From an uncultured Lachnospiraceae bacterium (GTDB taxonomy: Bacteria > Bacillota > Clostridia > Lachnospirales > Lachnospiraceae): a DNA stretch of 60,874 nt. Every line of letters begins with the position of its first letter. Within the stretch, counting starts at the first letter, position 1. The stretch lies in the NCBI GenBank assembly GCA_910579865.1, contig CAJTXA010000020.1:474-61347 (forward strand), given 5' to 3'. Positions 24,543 through 32,515 of this stretch are shown in pieces. A program made the translations under genes and the position numbers. Under the pieces are notes generated by a model that was given only the letters and a program-made list of their open reading frames with translations, did not search any database and had not been told where the DNA came from.

Positions 24543-27377
24543 ATGCAAATTAATGTAATGGGTATGTTGGATAAATTATTTCATTCTAATATAGCGACAA
24601 AGCAAGCAAGTGTAAGTACGGCTACAAAACAGATGAGTACTTTAGAAAAAGGATCTACTCTAAAAACAGTGCAAGATACAGCAGAGATTGGAAAAAGACA
24701 AGATGTGATGCAGGATTGGCTAAAAGATGAAAAAAAGAAAGCGGGTATTTATGAAGGAGAAACTTTAGCTGAAAATGAATTTGCGAATCAACTTGCTGCA
24801 ATTAAACAGCAGCTTGATACCATGATTAATCAAATGTCACAGGATGACTATGCTACTATGCATGCAGATGGAATTCAGATTACCAGTAGTGATATGGAAC
24901 AGCTTGTTACTGTAGTGGAGCAGATTAAAATTCGTTTGGCAGCATATTGTGAAGACTATCATCCAGTGGGAGGAATTGATACAAAAGATTTGGAACGTGT
25001 TTTGGGAAGTGCAGGAATGGCATCTACTGTATCAAGAAAGTTGGAAAGTTATGATTTGCCAGCAACAGATGAAAATGTATCTGAAATCTCACAGGCAATG
25101 CAAAGAAATCAATCTTTGTCGGAGATAACGAGAGAACAGGCTGTTTATCTTATGGAAAATCATTTAGAACCAACAATTGAAAATGTATATCGTGTGCAAC
25201 ATAGTGGCGTTGCAACAACAGAAGCAGTGCAGCCGCTAACGGAAGAGGATTGGCAGCAATTAAAAGGGCAAGTGGAACAGGTCATTCAAAACAGCGGTGC
25301 GGAATTAACAGAGGAAAATTTGGAAACTGCCAGATGGATGATAGAGCATCAAGTGGCATTGGATGAGAAAAATTTCTTGATTATTTCCTCTTATACTGGA
25401 TTGAATGGACTAAAAGAAGGAGAACAGCTTGATGCAATTCTTTCAGCAATGGCGAAGGGAAAATCTGCAAAACAGACAAGTTTATTAGGAGAAAAGTATG
25501 GTTTGGAAGCAGCAAAAGAGGTACTCGATCAAGTAGAAGAGTATGTAGCTGTTCAATATCCAGAAGAAGATGTCAGTATTCAAGCAATTACTGCCCGCCG
25601 CCAGTTGGAAGAAATTCGTTTGATGATGACATCAGAAGCAGGAATGAGCCTTTTAAAACAAGGAATAGAAATCCCTACAAAAGATTTAACACAATTAGTA
25701 GAGGAACTGAAAAAACAGGAACAGGAATATTATCAAAAATTGTATGCTTCTGAACAGGTTGAATGGAATTCAAAAGAAGCAGAATTAATAAAACAAACAG
25801 AACAAAGCAGACAAGAGTTATCCCAGATGCCAGCTTATTTGTCAGGAGCAGTGATGGCAGCTTCTATAACAGAGGGCAATCCAATTACTATGCAAAGTTC
25901 ACTGGAAGTAGGGCGCAGACAAAAGGCAGTATTAGAATCAGCCGAAGAAAGTTATGAAGCATTAATGACAAAACCAAGTCAGGAATATGGAGATAGTATT
26001 CGAAAGGCATTTCGGAATGTAGATGATCTGTTAAAGGAGATGGGAGAGGAATTAAATGAGCAAAATAGACGTTGTGTTCGTATTTTGGCATATAATCAGA
26101 TTGCATTGACAAAAGAAAATCTAGATCAGGTTCAGGCTTTGGACAGTGAATATCAATATTTATTGACCAATTTAACACCAAGAGTTGCACTACATATTGT
26201 GCAAAAAAGAATTAATCCTCTCAATACAGAAATTCATGAATTAAACGATCAGATTGAAGAAATTAAGCGGGAGATTGGCCCTTCTGAAGAGGAAAAGTAT
26301 AGTGAGTTTTTATGGAAATTGGAACAGAAAACAGGAATCTCAGAAGAAGAACGAACGGCTTATATTGGAATTTATCGTCTGTTAAATAATATAAATCGGC
26401 AGGATAGTGCAGCTCTTGGAGCATTGGTATCACAGGGAGCAGATATAACTTTGGAAAATCTTTTATCCGCAGCTAGAAGTAGAAAAGCTAGAAATCTAGA
26501 TGTAAAGATAGAAGATGCTTTTGGAATGGCAGAAACTGTATTTCAGGAGAACAGTATTACGGAACAATTAAAACTTTTTTATCAGAATTCTGATACAGAT
26601 AATCGGAATTATCAGCAACAGATGACAGAAAAGTTAAAGGAAATGCGAGCAGATAAGAAAGCACAACAACTTTTGGCAGAAAGTGAACAGATAATAAGTC
26701 CAGATAATTTAAAAGCAGCAGGTATTCTTACAGGGCAGTCAGATATAGAACTTAAGAAGTATTGGGAAAAGCAGAAAAGACAAGGAAGAATGGAGGACTT
26801 TCTACATCGAATGACAAAAAAAGAGTCATTAGAAGAATTGTATAAAGAAGTAGAAATAGAATTGGCAGATGAAATTCAAACTGAGTGTGTAGAAGGAACT
26901 TCTTCTTATAATGATTTGGAAGAACTTCGCTTATATTATCATACAGCACAGCTTATAACGAATTTAGCGCAGCAGGAAGAATATCATATTCCACTAGAAT
27001 ATCAGGGAGAAATTACAGATGTCCATTTAAAAGTTGTGCATAGAAGTGAAGAAAATGGAAAAGTTTCTATTGAAACAAATTTAACTGGATTAGGAAAAAT
27101 TGTAGCAGAGTTTACTGTTCGAAACGATCAAGTAAGTGGTTATATTCTTGGAGAGTCTGTAAAAGTAACAGAAACATTAGAAAAGCAGAAAAACAAAATA
27201 GAACAGGCTTTTGAACAAATTGGATTACAGATAAATCAGATCTCTTGTCAAACAGATCGGGAGTTACCGTTTTTGTCTTCGAAACAGGAGGGAGATAAAA
27301 CGGTTGAGAATGAACAGCTATATGATTTAGCAAAAGAGTTTTTGGTTGTTTTAAAAGAGATGGATAAGATAAGATAA
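24543..27377 (+). CDS. large helical flagellar protein with FliK-like C-terminus
   Basis: 944 residues, no signal peptide or membrane segment. Most of the chain is predicted helical and repeats a short signature of the form (I/L)(T/P)x(E/D)N(L/V) (for example ATDENVSEI, LTEENLETA, LTKENLDQV, ISPDNLKAA), suggesting a helical-repeat rod. The last 150 or so residues (EEYHIPLEYQGEITDVHLKV, then SIETNLTGLGKIVAEFTVRN and a final helix-strand unit) resemble the C-terminal domain of hook-length protein FliK. It lies directly upstream of flagellin and may use a SigD promoter. I recall similar proteins in Lachnospiraceae flagellin loci (DUF6240-like). A role in hook length or filament assembly is inferred. 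Confidence 0.6.
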   Translation: MQINVMGMLDKLFHSNIATKQASVSTATKQMSTLEKGSTLKTVQDTAEIGKRQDVMQDWLKDEKKKAGIYEGETLAENEFANQLAAIKQQLDTMINQMSQDDYATMHADGIQITSSDMEQLVTVVEQIKIRLAAYCEDYHPVGGIDTKDLERVLGSAGMASTVSRKLESYDLPATDENVSEISQAMQRNQSLSEITREQAVYLMENHLEPTIENVYRVQHSGVATTEAVQPLTEEDWQQLKGQVEQVIQNSGAELTEENLETARWMIEHQVALDEKNFLIISSYTGLNGLKEGEQLDAILSAMAKGKSAKQTSLLGEKYGLEAAKEVLDQVEEYVAVQYPEEDVSIQAITARRQLEEIRLMMTSEAGMSLLKQGIEIPTKDLTQLVEELKKQEQEYYQKLYASEQVEWNSKEAELIKQTEQSRQELSQMPAYLSGAVMAASITEGNPITMQSSLEVGRRQKAVLESAEESYEALMTKPSQEYGDSIRKAFRNVDDLLKEMGEELNEQNRRCVRILAYNQIALTKENLDQVQALDSEYQYLLTNLTPRVALHIVQKRINPLNTEIHELNDQIEEIKREIGPSEEEKYSEFLWKLEQKTGISEEERTAYIGIYRLLNNINRQDSAALGALVSQGADITLENLLSAARSRKARNLDVKIEDAFGMAETVFQENSITEQLKLFYQNSDTDNRNYQQQMTEKLKEMRADKKAQQLLAESEQIISPDNLKAAGILTGQSDIELKKYWEKQKRQGRMEDFLHRMTKKESLEELYKEVEIELADEIQTECVEGTSSYNDLEELRLYYHTAQLITNLAQQEEYHIPLEYQGEITDVHLKVVHRSEENGKVSIETNLTGLGKIVAEFTVRNDQVSGYILGESVKVTETLEKQKNKIEQAFEQIGLQINQISCQTDRELPFLSSKQEGDKTVENEQLYDLAKEFLVVLKEMDKIR

Positions 27378-27443
27378 GCTTGATTTTATATCTGATAATT
27401 AGGTGTTGAATTTATGAAATTTTATGGATTTCCATGATTTCGG

Positions 27444-27471
27444 TAAATTTATAAATCCCTTTATCCGATAA
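27444..27471 (+). promoter_or_regulatory. SigD/sigma-28 promoter of flagellin
   Basis: TAAA (27444-27447), 16 bases, then TCCGATAA (27464-27471), one base off the consensus GCCGATAA; about 53 bases before ATG 27524. Confidence 0.75.
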
Positions 27472-27523
27472 TAGTCTTGTAGGATTATGGAGTGTAGGAT
27501 TCTGGAAAGGAGTATTAAGAAAA

Positions 27524-28954
27524 ATGAGAATAAATACAAATGTATCAGCACTTATTGCAAATCATCATTTGAATAAGACAGACAATATGTTAGGCAAATC
27601 AATGCAGCGTTTGGCTTCAGGAAAAAGATTAAATCGTGCAGAGGATGATTCTGCAGCGATTGCTATTGCAAAACGGATGCAAACACAGATCAATAGCATT
27701 GGACAGACAGGAAGAAATGGAAATGATGGTGTTTCTGTAGTACAGACAGCAGAGGGAGCATTAAATGAGATTCATTCGATGTTACAAAGAATGAGGGAGT
27801 TAGCTGTACAGGGAGCAAATGGTACAAACTCAGATGAAGATCGTAAGGCAATTCAGGAAGAAGTGGAAGATTTAAAGAAAGAAATTGTAAGAATAACTGA
27901 CCAAACACAATTTAGTAGTATTAATTTGCTAGATGGAAATTTAGATAGAAGAAGTTATTGTACAGTTGACACAGGTGCTGCTATTACAGAAAATACATCT
28001 TCATGGGGAAAAGTAGTTTCTTCAACAGATAGTGTTGCAGCCGATCTTTATAAAGTTGAGGTAACAGCAGAGGCAACACAGGCAGAATTAGAGATAACAG
28101 TAGGAAATAATCCAGCAACTGAGTCGGGAACAATTAAAATTAATAATACAATTGTTCATATAGAAAAAGGAGATTCTAAAGCTACTATAGAAGCAAAAAT
28201 TATAGAAGCAGCAGAAAAAATAGGTGCAACTTATAAAACGGAAGTAGATGCAACTACTAATGATGAAAAGGGTACTTTTACAACAAATGCATATGGTTCA
28301 GATGCAAAGATAGAGTTTGAGTTTTCTAGCAATGCCATGAAAGCTTTATTTGAAAGTCCTACTACGGATTCTGTAGAAAAGCGTGGAACAGATGCAGTAG
28401 TAGAGTTTGTTGAAGATAATAATGGTATTAGAGCAGGTTTTTCTGCAACAGCGAAGTTATCTGTAGAAGGAAATTATGTAACAGTAACAGATAATGGCGG
28501 ATTTAATATGGTGATGAAAGTAAGCCAAGAAGGAGAATATTCCTTTGAAGTAACAGATATGGGAACTATGCCAATTCAGATAGGAATTGCAGAAGGCCAG
28601 GTTTTGGATATTCGTATTCAAACAATCAGCTTAGAGACATTAAGTATAGAAAATACTAATTTTAGCACGCAGGATAATTGTGAAAGTGCAATAGGAGATT
28701 TGGATAAAGCGATTTCCTATGTTTCTGCAGTAAGAGGTAGCTTGGGAGCTTATCAAAATCGTTTGGAATCAGCAGTTAGATCAATTGAGGTAGCAGAAGA
28801 AAGTGTAACATCTTCTTTATCTCGTATTGAAGATACCGATATGGCTGAAGAAATGACTTATTATACACAGATGAATGTATTAACTCAGGCAGGAGTTTCT
28901 GTTTTAGCACAGGCAAATGAACGACCACAGACTGTATTACAGCTCTTACAATAA
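27524..28954 (+). CDS. fliC: flagellin
   Basis: Structural protein of the flagellar filament, 476 residues. Conserved D0/D1 N-terminus (MRINTNVSALIANHHLNKTD, LASGKRLNRAEDDSA) and C-terminus (RLESAVRSIEVAEESVTSSL, ending QTVLQLLQ). The middle (about 150-370) is the surface-exposed variable region, with Thr/Glu-rich beta sequence. Signal-less, exported by the flagellar type III system. Ribosome site GGAAAGGAG; SigD promoter upstream. FliS follows after 21 bases. Confidence 0.96.
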   Translation: MRINTNVSALIANHHLNKTDNMLGKSMQRLASGKRLNRAEDDSAAIAIAKRMQTQINSIGQTGRNGNDGVSVVQTAEGALNEIHSMLQRMRELAVQGANGTNSDEDRKAIQEEVEDLKKEIVRITDQTQFSSINLLDGNLDRRSYCTVDTGAAITENTSSWGKVVSSTDSVAADLYKVEVTAEATQAELEITVGNNPATESGTIKINNTIVHIEKGDSKATIEAKIIEAAEKIGATYKTEVDATTNDEKGTFTTNAYGSDAKIEFEFSSNAMKALFESPTTDSVEKRGTDAVVEFVEDNNGIRAGFSATAKLSVEGNYVTVTDNGGFNMVMKVSQEGEYSFEVTDMGTMPIQIGIAEGQVLDIRIQTISLETLSIENTNFSTQDNCESAIGDLDKAISYVSAVRGSLGAYQNRLESAVRSIEVAEESVTSSLSRIEDTDMAEEMTYYTQMNVLTQAGVSVLAQANERPQTVLQLLQ

Positions 28955-28975
28955 TCCAAAAGGAGACATTCGCAG

Positions 28976-29446
28976 ATGACGAAGGAAGAGATACAAATTT
29001 ATACTCGAAGAATTACCAATGGAAATAGAACCGACTTGGTAGTTACTACGTATGATATTATATTGACCTATTTTCATGATGCATGTTCTGCCAAAGAGAA
29101 TGGAGAAGAAGAACAATTTATTTGGAATTTAAAAAAGGCAACTGATTTTGTTAATGAATTGATTCATGCTTTGGATTGTCAGTATCAACTTGGAAAGGAT
29201 TTGCTTTTATTGTATCGTTATGTACAGGATGTAATCGCTCATTGTATCATAAAAAAGACAGAAATAGGATTGGATTCTGCAGAGAATGTAATTACAAAAT
29301 TAAAATCTAGTTTTGCAGAAGTAGCAAAACAGGATCATTCTGGTCCAGTGATTCAGCATGGAGGGCAGGTTTATGCTGGAATTACTTATGGAAAAGGAAT
29401 ATTACATGAATTATATGATAATACAAATCGTGGCTTCAAGGCATAA
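28976..29446 (+). CDS. fliS: FliS-like flagellin chaperone
   Basis: Small helical cytoplasmic protein, 156 residues, in the position typical of FliS directly after flagellin. The pattern of helices (EIQIYTRRITNGNRTDLVVT, FIWNLKKATDFVNELIHALD, GKDLLLLYRYVQDVIAHCII) fits FliS, which binds the flagellin C-terminus and prevents early polymerisation. It is longer than average FliS (about 130), with an extra C-terminal tail. Ribosome site AAAAGGAG. The terminator hairpin overlaps its stop codon. Confidence 0.8.
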   Translation: MTKEEIQIYTRRITNGNRTDLVVTTYDIILTYFHDACSAKENGEEEQFIWNLKKATDFVNELIHALDCQYQLGKDLLLLYRYVQDVIAHCIIKKTEIGLDSAENVITKLKSSFAEVAKQDHSGPVIQHGGQVYAGITYGKGILHELYDNTNRGFKA

Positions 29447-29464
29447 ACCTTGAAGCCATTTTTT
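29431..29464. terminator. bidirectional terminator between fliS and the DUF2508 gene
   Basis: TGGCTTCAAGG (29431-29441) pairs perfectly with CCTTGAAGCCA (29448-29458) around CATAAA, which contains the fliS stop; T run to 29464. Convergent gene on the other side. Confidence 0.92.
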
Positions 29465-29720
29465 ATAATATAGTGTCTTGCATGTCAAGACTGCGTTTAT
29501 TTTCCAATTCTTTTGCTTTCCCCAGCAGGTAACTATATCGGGTTTGAATTGCTTTTAGTTCATAGATATAGCAGTCGATTAAGTCAGGTTCTACTACATT
29601 TTCGAAATTGGAATAGGCACAGTCTAAGGCCCATTTCGTCTGTAAAAGCTCCGATTGCAGATGCAACTCGTCATAAGTTGGAATTGATGGGGGTTGCTTT
29701 GCTTTTTTGGCGAATATCAA
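29463..29720 (-). CDS. DUF2508 (YaaL-like) protein
   Basis: 85 residues of the DUF2508 family, small acidic/helical proteins of Firmicutes with unknown role, often near recR or sporulation genes. The family signature is visible: WALDCAYSNFENVVEPDLID followed by YIYELKAIQTRYSYLLGKAKE. The start is TTG 29720 with GGAGGAG upstream at normal spacing; no ATG is available. Convergent with fliS and sharing its terminator. Confidence 0.8.
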   Translation of the reverse strand: MIFAKKAKQPPSIPTYDELHLQSELLQTKWALDCAYSNFENVVEPDLIDCYIYELKAIQTRYSYLLGKAKELENKRSLDMQDTIL

Positions 29721-29831
29721 CTGAAACTCCTCCTGTCTCTGAAATGGATTATTTTCTGAATGGATAAAAAATCCATTTCTATATAGTAAAGTATAGTCAA
29801 CTAAATGGAAATATATTCAAAAATACGATAC

Positions 29832-29859
29832 TTGCTTTCTGAGTACTTTATGGTATAAT
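29832..29859 (+). promoter_or_regulatory. probable SigA promoter for the MraY-like gene
   Basis: TTGCTT (29832-29837), 16 bases, TATAAT (29854-29859), leaving a leader of about 140 bases before ATG 30004. Confidence 0.5.
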
Positions 29860-30003
29860 TATTTTGTCTATTTGATCGAATAAAAAAGTTAAAAATTTAA
29901 CAGGATAAAAATAAATATGGGTTTGATAAAGTGAAAAGTAATAAGAGAACAATAGAATAAGAACGGATAATATATTCTACATAAAAGAAAAAAGGAGATA
30001 CAA

Positions 30004-30966
30004 ATGATAGCATATCTAACTGGGGAAATTACTGCATTTACTGCTTTTATAGGGATTTTATTTGCTTTTGCAGCAACCTGCTTTTTTATTACAAAGTTCC
30101 AGCATTATCTTCCATGTGATATGGGACGAGCTTATGCAGTTGACGGAAAGAAATCGGCTGGTAAACCACGTGGAGCAGGAATTATTTTTATTTTCGTATT
30201 TACGGTTTCTGCACTTATTTTTGCAAAAATAAATTTGGAAACAGGAATTTATTTATTATTAATTGTAATTGAAATGCTAACAGGTTATTTTGATGATGCT
30301 TCAAATCGGCCATGGAACGAATATAAAAAAGGATTATTGGATTTAGTTGTTGCAATTGCAGTTGCAGTTACATTTTTAGTTTTTCATTCAAATCAAGTAT
30401 ATCTTGCTGTTTTTAAGACAACTATTGTAATACCACCTGCTTTATTTTGCTTGTTTACAATAATATTGATTTGGGGTTCAATTAATGTAACAAATTGTGC
30501 AGATGGAGTAGATGGACTTTCTGGAACATTGGCGATTATTACATTGGGAACCATCTATTTAATTGGGGAGATAATTGGACATACAGATGACTTTTTCTTT
30601 TTAATTTTGCAGTTTATTGTTTGCATACTTGGATATCTTTGGTATAATGCAACACCAAGTCGAATTATGATGGGAGATGCTGGCTCACGTGCGATGGGAA
30701 TATTTATTGGCATTGCTATTTTAAAAACGGGAAGTCCTTTTTTATATTTACCTGCAGCATTTGTACTAGCTATGGATGGAGGATTAGGATTAATTAAAGT
30801 AGCATTGCTGCGGTTTTTTCGGATTTCGATTTTAAAAAATATTCGTACTCCCTTACATGATCATGTAAGAAAAAATATGGGCTGGTCAAATACACAGACA
30901 GTATTTCGATTTGGGATTATTCAAATTGTAATTGCAATTGCCACAATCTATATGTTAATTTTATAA
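30004..30966 (+). CDS. mraY: MraY-type phospho-N-acetylmuramoyl-pentapeptide transferase
   Basis: Integral membrane transferase that attaches the UDP-MurNAc-pentapeptide sugar-phosphate to undecaprenyl phosphate. 320 residues, about ten membrane segments. Motifs: GYFDD (Mg-binding Asp pair), INVTNCADGVDGLSG and IMMGDAGSRAMG. The C-terminal cytoplasmic loop reads RTPLHDHVRKNMGWSNTQTV, where classical MraY has SPIHHHFE; a similar variant is, as far as I know, found in Clostridia. Outside the usual dcw cluster, next to map. A WecA/TagO-type transferase is a less likely alternative given the loop motif. Good ribosome site AAAGGAG. Confidence 0.75.
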   Translation: MIAYLTGEITAFTAFIGILFAFAATCFFITKFQHYLPCDMGRAYAVDGKKSAGKPRGAGIIFIFVFTVSALIFAKINLETGIYLLLIVIEMLTGYFDDASNRPWNEYKKGLLDLVVAIAVAVTFLVFHSNQVYLAVFKTTIVIPPALFCLFTIILIWGSINVTNCADGVDGLSGTLAIITLGTIYLIGEIIGHTDDFFFLILQFIVCILGYLWYNATPSRIMMGDAGSRAMGIFIGIAILKTGSPFLYLPAAFVLAMDGGLGLIKVALLRFFRISILKNIRTPLHDHVRKNMGWSNTQTVFRFGIIQIVIAIATIYMLIL

Positions 30967-31031
30967 ACGAAAAATTAGAAAGATTTTTATGGTTTATATA
31001 ATTTTAAAGAAAATAGAAAGGAATAGAAAAG

Positions 31032-31901
31032 ATGAAACTGGGAAGAAATGATCTTTGTTGGTGCAAAAGCGGACGAAAATATAAAAGTTGTCATCTTGCA
31101 ATGGATGAAAAGCTGCAAAGATATGCAGAGAAAGGAGATTTTGTACCAACACATGAAATGATAAAAAATGTGGAACAAATAGCTGGAATTCGTGAGGCAA
31201 GTAAATTAAATACAGAAGTTTTAGATATGATTTCAGAACATATGCAGGAAGGAATTTCTACAGGAGAATTAGATCGATTACTCTATGAATTTACAGTTTC
31301 TAAAGGGGGAGTACCAGGGCCTTTACATTTTGAGGGATATCCAAAAAGTGTTTGCATTTCAATTAATGAAGTAGTATGTCATGGAATTCCAGATGATAAG
31401 CAGATTTTGCGGTCAGGAGATATTGTAAATGTAGATGTTACTACCATTTATCATGGATATTATGGAGATGCTTCCCGAATGTATTGTATTGGAGAAGTAT
31501 CAGAGGATAAGAAACGTTTAGTGCGTGTGACAAAGGAATGCCTTGATTTAGGAAGACAGGCAGCGCAGCCATGGGCACATCTTGGAGATGTTGGCTATGC
31601 AATTAATACACATGCAATCGAAAATGGTTACACTGTAGTGGTAGAGATTGGTGGACATGGAGTAGGGTTAGCGATGCATGAAGAACCATGGGTAAGTCAT
31701 ATTGGACAACCAGGAACAGATATGCTTCTTGTACCAGGGATGATCTTTACGATTGAACCTATGGTAAATATGGGAGCTGCAGCTGTGGAAACTAGTAAAG
31801 AGGATGGCTGGACAGTTCGAACAGTAGATAGAAAACCTTCTGCACAATGGGAATATACGATATTGATTACACCAGATGGAAATGAAATTTTAACAAAATA
31901 G
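31032..31901 (+). CDS. map: type I methionine aminopeptidase with SEC-C zinc motif
   Basis: Removes N-terminal methionine from new proteins. 289 residues: N-terminal SEC-C motif (GRNDLCWCKSGRKYKSCH; Cys9, Cys11, Cys20, His21), an extension typical of many clostridial enzymes, then the pita-bread fold with metal ligands in NVDVTT, YYGDASR, GGHGVGLAMHEEP, FTIEP and WEYT. Ribosome site GAAAGGA. 65 bases after mraY and 27 before the VanZ-like gene; likely one transcription unit. Confidence 0.95.
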   Translation: MKLGRNDLCWCKSGRKYKSCHLAMDEKLQRYAEKGDFVPTHEMIKNVEQIAGIREASKLNTEVLDMISEHMQEGISTGELDRLLYEFTVSKGGVPGPLHFEGYPKSVCISINEVVCHGIPDDKQILRSGDIVNVDVTTIYHGYYGDASRMYCIGEVSEDKKRLVRVTKECLDLGRQAAQPWAHLGDVGYAINTHAIENGYTVVVEIGGHGVGLAMHEEPWVSHIGQPGTDMLLVPGMIFTIEPMVNMGAAAVETSKEDGWTVRTVDRKPSAQWEYTILITPDGNEILTK

Positions 31902-31928
31902 AAAATAGGATTAGAGAAAATATAGTAA

Positions 31929-32429
31929 ATGAAAGAACAAAGTAGAAAACAAATCGTTTGGATTTTTTTTGTTTTAAGTTTGGGATGGATGGGATTGATC
32001 TTTTTCTTTTCCGCACAACCAGCTATCAAATCAGCTGAACTTAGTACAAAGACAGTAGATTGGATTCTCTCTCCCTCTCCGAAAGGTTCTATTTTACAGC
32101 ATTTAATACAAAAATTGCAAGCATTAGATGGAAAAGGAATATTGGAATTTTTAGTAAGGAAGTTGGCACATGCTGTAGAATATGGAGTCTTAGCAGTATT
32201 ATTGGGAATAACAATTCGCTTTAGCAGGCGATGGAATCAAAAATGGCAGATAAAAACAATCATTCTTTGTTGGCTATATGCTTGTACGGATGAATTTCAT
32301 CAGTTGTTTGTACCAGGACGTGCAGGGCAGGTTCGAGATGTTATAATTGATACAGTTGGTGCAATTTTTGCAGTGCTAGTAATATGGCTGTTTTTTATCT
32401 TTTTGGAAAGAAAAAGACAATACTTCTAA
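31929..32429 (+). CDS. VanZ-family membrane protein
   Basis: 166 residues with four membrane segments and the VanZ-family core: a phosphatase-like motif of unknown activity (KLAHAVEYGVLAVLLG, YACTDEFHQLFVPGRAGQ, RDVIIDTVGAIFAVL). VanZ of glycopeptide resistance gives weak teicoplanin resistance; most homologues are uncharacterised envelope proteins. The ribosome site is poor, so it may be translated by coupling to map, which ends 27 bases upstream. No resistance genes are nearby. Confidence 0.85.
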   Translation: MKEQSRKQIVWIFFVLSLGWMGLIFFFSAQPAIKSAELSTKTVDWILSPSPKGSILQHLIQKLQALDGKGILEFLVRKLAHAVEYGVLAVLLGITIRFSRRWNQKWQIKTIILCWLYACTDEFHQLFVPGRAGQVRDVIIDTVGAIFAVLVIWLFFIFLERKRQYF

Positions 32430-32515
32430 ATGGGACACTCTTTGCATAGGATTAAGTAACAAAAGAAAGCAGGGTGGAAGATGGAGCATAATAGTAGCTC
32501 CATATCAGGTAGTAC

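Noticed and set aside
29513..29767. 84-residue plus-strand frame over the DUF2508 gene
   Set aside because: Antisense shadow of a recognisable family on the minus strand.
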